NCBI GenBank assembly: GCA_024279045.1
Contig: JAJRRZ010000268.1
Coordinates: 1-22,010, forward strand
From: Alphaproteobacteria bacterium
GTDB lineage: Bacteria > Pseudomonadota > Alphaproteobacteria > Rhizobiales > Aestuariivirgaceae
Reading direction: 5' to 3'
DNA: 22,010 bases
The position numbers and the translations under genes are program-made. Below, piece by piece: positions 20,226 through 22,010 of the stretch. Under the pieces are notes generated by a model. That model was not told the DNA's origin. It made no database searches and saw only the letters and a program-made list of their open reading frames with translations. Numbering within the stretch: the first letter of the stretch is position 1; each line of letters begins with the position of its first letter.

Positions 20226-20310
20226 CATGCCCGGGCTTGACCCGTGCATCCAAGGTGGCAGGCGCTTGAGCCCACCGCGCTGGATTGCCGGGTCAAGCCC
20301 GGCAATGACG
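20226..20310. repeat. REP-like inverted doublet
   Basis: Two inverted copies of an alphaproteobacterial palindrome. The right one (20281-20310) contains ATTGCCGGG-TCAAG-CCCGGCAAT, a perfect nine-bp hairpin. The left one (20227-20249) contains ATGCCCGGG-CTTGA-CCCGTGCAT with one mismatch. They agree at 24 of 30 positions in inverted alignment and enclose about 28 bases. Repeats of this type are common in alphaproteobacterial intergenic DNA. It lies between the mbfA stop and the trxA promoter, which are on the same strand; the rest of 20051-20393 shows no gene. Confidence 0.85.
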
Positions 20311-20393
20311 AACGGAGAGAGCACTTTATCAAGCCCGCCCATCGCAATTGTGCCAACTGCGATTGCCCTGACAAGCCCCGGCCACTGTTCCGG

Positions 20394-21374
20394 CTATGCG
20401 CCACCGATGAACAGCCCCACCAGCAGTACGATGAAACCGCCCAGCACGATCTGGATGAAGGCGCGGGAAAAAGGTGTGTCCATGAAGCGGTAGCGGATCC
20501 AGGCGATGCCGATCAGCTCGATGACGACCATGACGATGGCGATCCAGAAGGCGGTCCAGAAATCGGCGACGAGAAATGGCCAGGTGAAGCCCAGCCCGCC
20601 CAGCATGGTCATGATGCCCGAGGCCAGCCCGCGGATCACCGGTTGTCCGCGGCCTGTCAGCTCACCGTCGTCCGACATGGCCTCGGCCAGCCCCATGGAA
20701 ATGCCCGAGCCGATGGACATCGCCGCGCCAACCAGGAAGGTCTGCCAGGAATCCTGCGTGGCCAGCGCGGCGGCAAAGATCGGCGCCACGGAAGACACCG
20801 CCCCGTCCATCAGCCCCATCAGGCCGGGTTGCACCACCTGCAGGGCGAACAACCGCTTCGCCGCCTGCTGCTCCTCCAGCCGGGCATCGGCGTCCACCAG
20901 CTCCAGTTCCAGTTTCGCGGCCAGCGATTCATGGTGTTTCTCCTGCTGCGCCAGCCAGCCCAGCAGTTTCTTCACTTCCGGATCTTTCGCCCTTTCCGCC
21001 GCGCGCTTGTAGAAACGGTAGGTCTCCAGTTCCATTACCAGCGCCAGGCGCCGTGCGCGCTCGATGTCGAATTTCGGCAACAGCCATTCCGCCTGATGGC
21101 GCACGAAACCGGCCACGTCATCCTTGCGGATCAGCGGAATGATGTCGCCGAACTTGCGCCGGTACAACTTTTCCAGGCGCTGCTTGTGGCTCATTTCCTC
21201 CTGCGCCATTTCCATGAACACGCGAGCGGAATGCGGAAAGTTCTCCTGCAGGCGGCTGGCGATGGACATGTAGATGCGCGCATCGTCCTCCTCGCCGGAA
21301 ATGGCCAGCGCCAGGATCTCCTGCTCGTTCAGTTCGGAAAATTTCTTCTTCGCCGTGATGCGTGGCAGAGTCAT
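20394..21374 (-). CDS. mbfA: Membrane-bound ferritin MbfA (ferritin-like domain fused to VIT1 transporter)
   Basis: MbfA-type proteins detect and export iron across the inner membrane and protect against peroxide. In rhizobia they are controlled by Irr. The 326 residues have an N-terminal ferritin/erythrin-like four-helix domain (about 10-150) with Glu-rich helices, including SGEEDDARIY, EMAQEEMSH (ExxH), ELETYRFYKRA and QQEKHHESL, which provide the di-iron ligands. The C-terminal half is a VIT1/CCC1-like transporter starting at LMGLMDGAVSSVAPIFAAAL, with about five membrane segments and the conserved MSIGSGISMGLAEAMSDDGE. AGGA lies eight bases before the ATG. It is divergent from lepA. I see no Irr-type box upstream. 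A repeated GGTGGG(TGAA)GGTGGG stretch lies near its predicted promoter. Confidence 0.92.
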   Translation of the reverse strand: MTLPRITAKKKFSELNEQEILALAISGEEDDARIYMSIASRLQENFPHSARVFMEMAQEEMSHKQRLEKLYRRKFGDIIPLIRKDDVAGFVRHQAEWLLPKFDIERARRLALVMELETYRFYKRAAERAKDPEVKKLLGWLAQQEKHHESLAAKLELELVDADARLEEQQAAKRLFALQVVQPGLMGLMDGAVSSVAPIFAAALATQDSWQTFLVGAAMSIGSGISMGLAEAMSDDGELTGRGQPVIRGLASGIMTMLGGLGFTWPFLVADFWTAFWIAIVMVVIELIGIAWIRYRFMDTPFSRAFIQIVLGGFIVLLVGLFIGGA

Positions 21375-21480
21375 GCATGTTTTCCTTTCTGCTTTTCCCG
21401 CTTGCCTCCATGTGGCTTTATGGTCTTCCCACCTTCACCCACCTTGACGACGCATCGGCGCCATGCCATCTGCCGCTAGC

Positions 21481-22010
21481 ATGACAGAGCAGAAAAACAT
21501 TCGCAACTTCTCCATCATCGCGCACATCGACCATGGCAAGTCCACCCTGGCCGACCGGCTGATCCAGGTCTGCGGGGGCCTAAGCGAGCGCGAGATGACC
21601 GAGCAGGTGCTCGACAACATGGAGCTGGAGCGCGAGCGCGGCATCACCATCAAGGCGCAGACGGTGCGCCTGCAGTATGCCGCGAAGGACGGGCAGACCT
21701 ACACGCTGAACCTCATCGACACGCCGGGGCACGTGGACTTCGCCTACGAGGTCTCGCGCTCGCTCTCCGCGGTGGAAGGCTCGCTGCTGGTGGTGGATGC
21801 CTCGCAAGGGGTGGAGGCGCAGACGCTGGCCAATGTCTACCAGGCCATCGACAACGATCACGAGATCATCCCCGTGCTCAACAAGATCGATCTGCCCGCG
21901 GCGGAGCCGGAGCGGGTGAAGGCGCAGATCGAGGATGTCATCGGCCTGGATGCATCGGATGCCATCGAGGTATCGGCCAAGACCGGCCAGGGCGTGGAAC
22001 AGGTGCTGGA
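21481..22010 (+). CDS. lepA: Elongation factor 4 (LepA), N-terminal part
   Basis: LepA/EF4 is a translational GTPase that acts on the ribosome, in elongation or initiation under stress. The 176 visible residues are the G domain, cut off by the window end. The P-loop AHIDHGKST lies at residues 14-22, the switch I region RGITIKAQT at 53-61, DTPGHVDF at 80-87, NKIDLP at 134-139 and SAKTG at 165-169. KNIRNFSIIAHIDHGKSTLA near the start is the typical LepA beginning and separates it from EF-G and TypA. An in-frame ATG at 21463 would add MPSAAS; neither start has a clear ribosome site. It is divergent from mbfA, with 106 bases between starts and no obvious promoter. Confidence 0.96.
   Translation, partial: MTEQKNIRNFSIIAHIDHGKSTLADRLIQVCGGLSEREMTEQVLDNMELERERGITIKAQTVRLQYAAKDGQTYTLNLIDTPGHVDFAYEVSRSLSAVEGSLLVVDASQGVEAQTLANVYQAIDNDHEIIPVLNKIDLPAAEPERVKAQIEDVIGLDASDAIEVSAKTGQGVEQVL

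Noticed and set aside
20244..21479. 411-codon plus-strand frame opposite mbfA
   Set aside because: It is a shadow of mbfA extending through the REP doublet, with no ribosome site or domain.
1..22010. tRNA, rRNA, transposase or integrase genes
   Set aside because: None was recognised on either strand by reading; a tRNA or Rfam scan was not possible here.

Overview
This is about 22 kb of GC-rich chromosome from an alphaproteobacterium. The lineage call rests on a GcrA cell-cycle regulator, a DUF2336 protein, an MbfA-type ferritin/VIT1 fusion, a HemJ oxidase next to hemE, an alphaproteobacterial-type EPSP synthase, and a palindromic repeat of the GCCGGGTCAAGCCCGGC type. I cannot name the genus. 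There is no rRNA, tRNA, CRISPR array, transposase or integrase. Almost all genes are housekeeping genes; the less ordinary content lies in the intergenic DNA.

Layout. 1-4379: the end of a LysR-type regulator, then aroA, cmk and rpsA on the + strand, closed by a strong intrinsic terminator. 4381-5812: an AT-rich gap and two small + strand genes for TadE/TadF-like pseudopilins. 5881-6055: three consecutive long hairpins between convergent genes. 6132-10113 (- strand): copA (Cu+ ATPase with YHS and metal-binding N-terminal domains), gcrA with a complex upstream region, and yraN. 10238-12940 (+): a pyruvate,phosphate dikinase whose catalytic half is canonical but whose ATP-binding half has substitutions. 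12956-13052: two more units of the palindromic repeat seen at 5881. 13049-15193 (-): an FAD monooxygenase, an EVE-domain protein and a YciI-like protein. 15393-16898 (-): DUF2336 protein. 17088-17507 (+): msrB. 17563-19181 (-): hemE and hemJ. 19182-19630: noncoding DNA upstream of hemE. 19724-21374 (-): trxA, a REP-like doublet, and mbfA. 21481 to the end (+): start of lepA.

Themes. aroA-cmk-rpsA is a conserved translation/precursor cluster. hemE and hemJ act in heme synthesis. copA, msrB, trxA and mbfA serve copper, redox and iron homeostasis. gcrA points to CcrM/GANTC cell-cycle control, and GANTC sites lie in its own upstream region.

The observations most worth following are: (i) a palindromic repeat family at the ends of two convergent gene pairs; (ii) a second dispersed repeat whose two copies differ by about 76 nt at the palindrome centre; (iii) the hemE-upstream gap, which has DnaA-box-like, CtrA-like and GANTC motifs and might be the replication origin; (iv) the stacked regulatory motifs upstream of gcrA. 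I found no clear new multigene defence or metabolic system.
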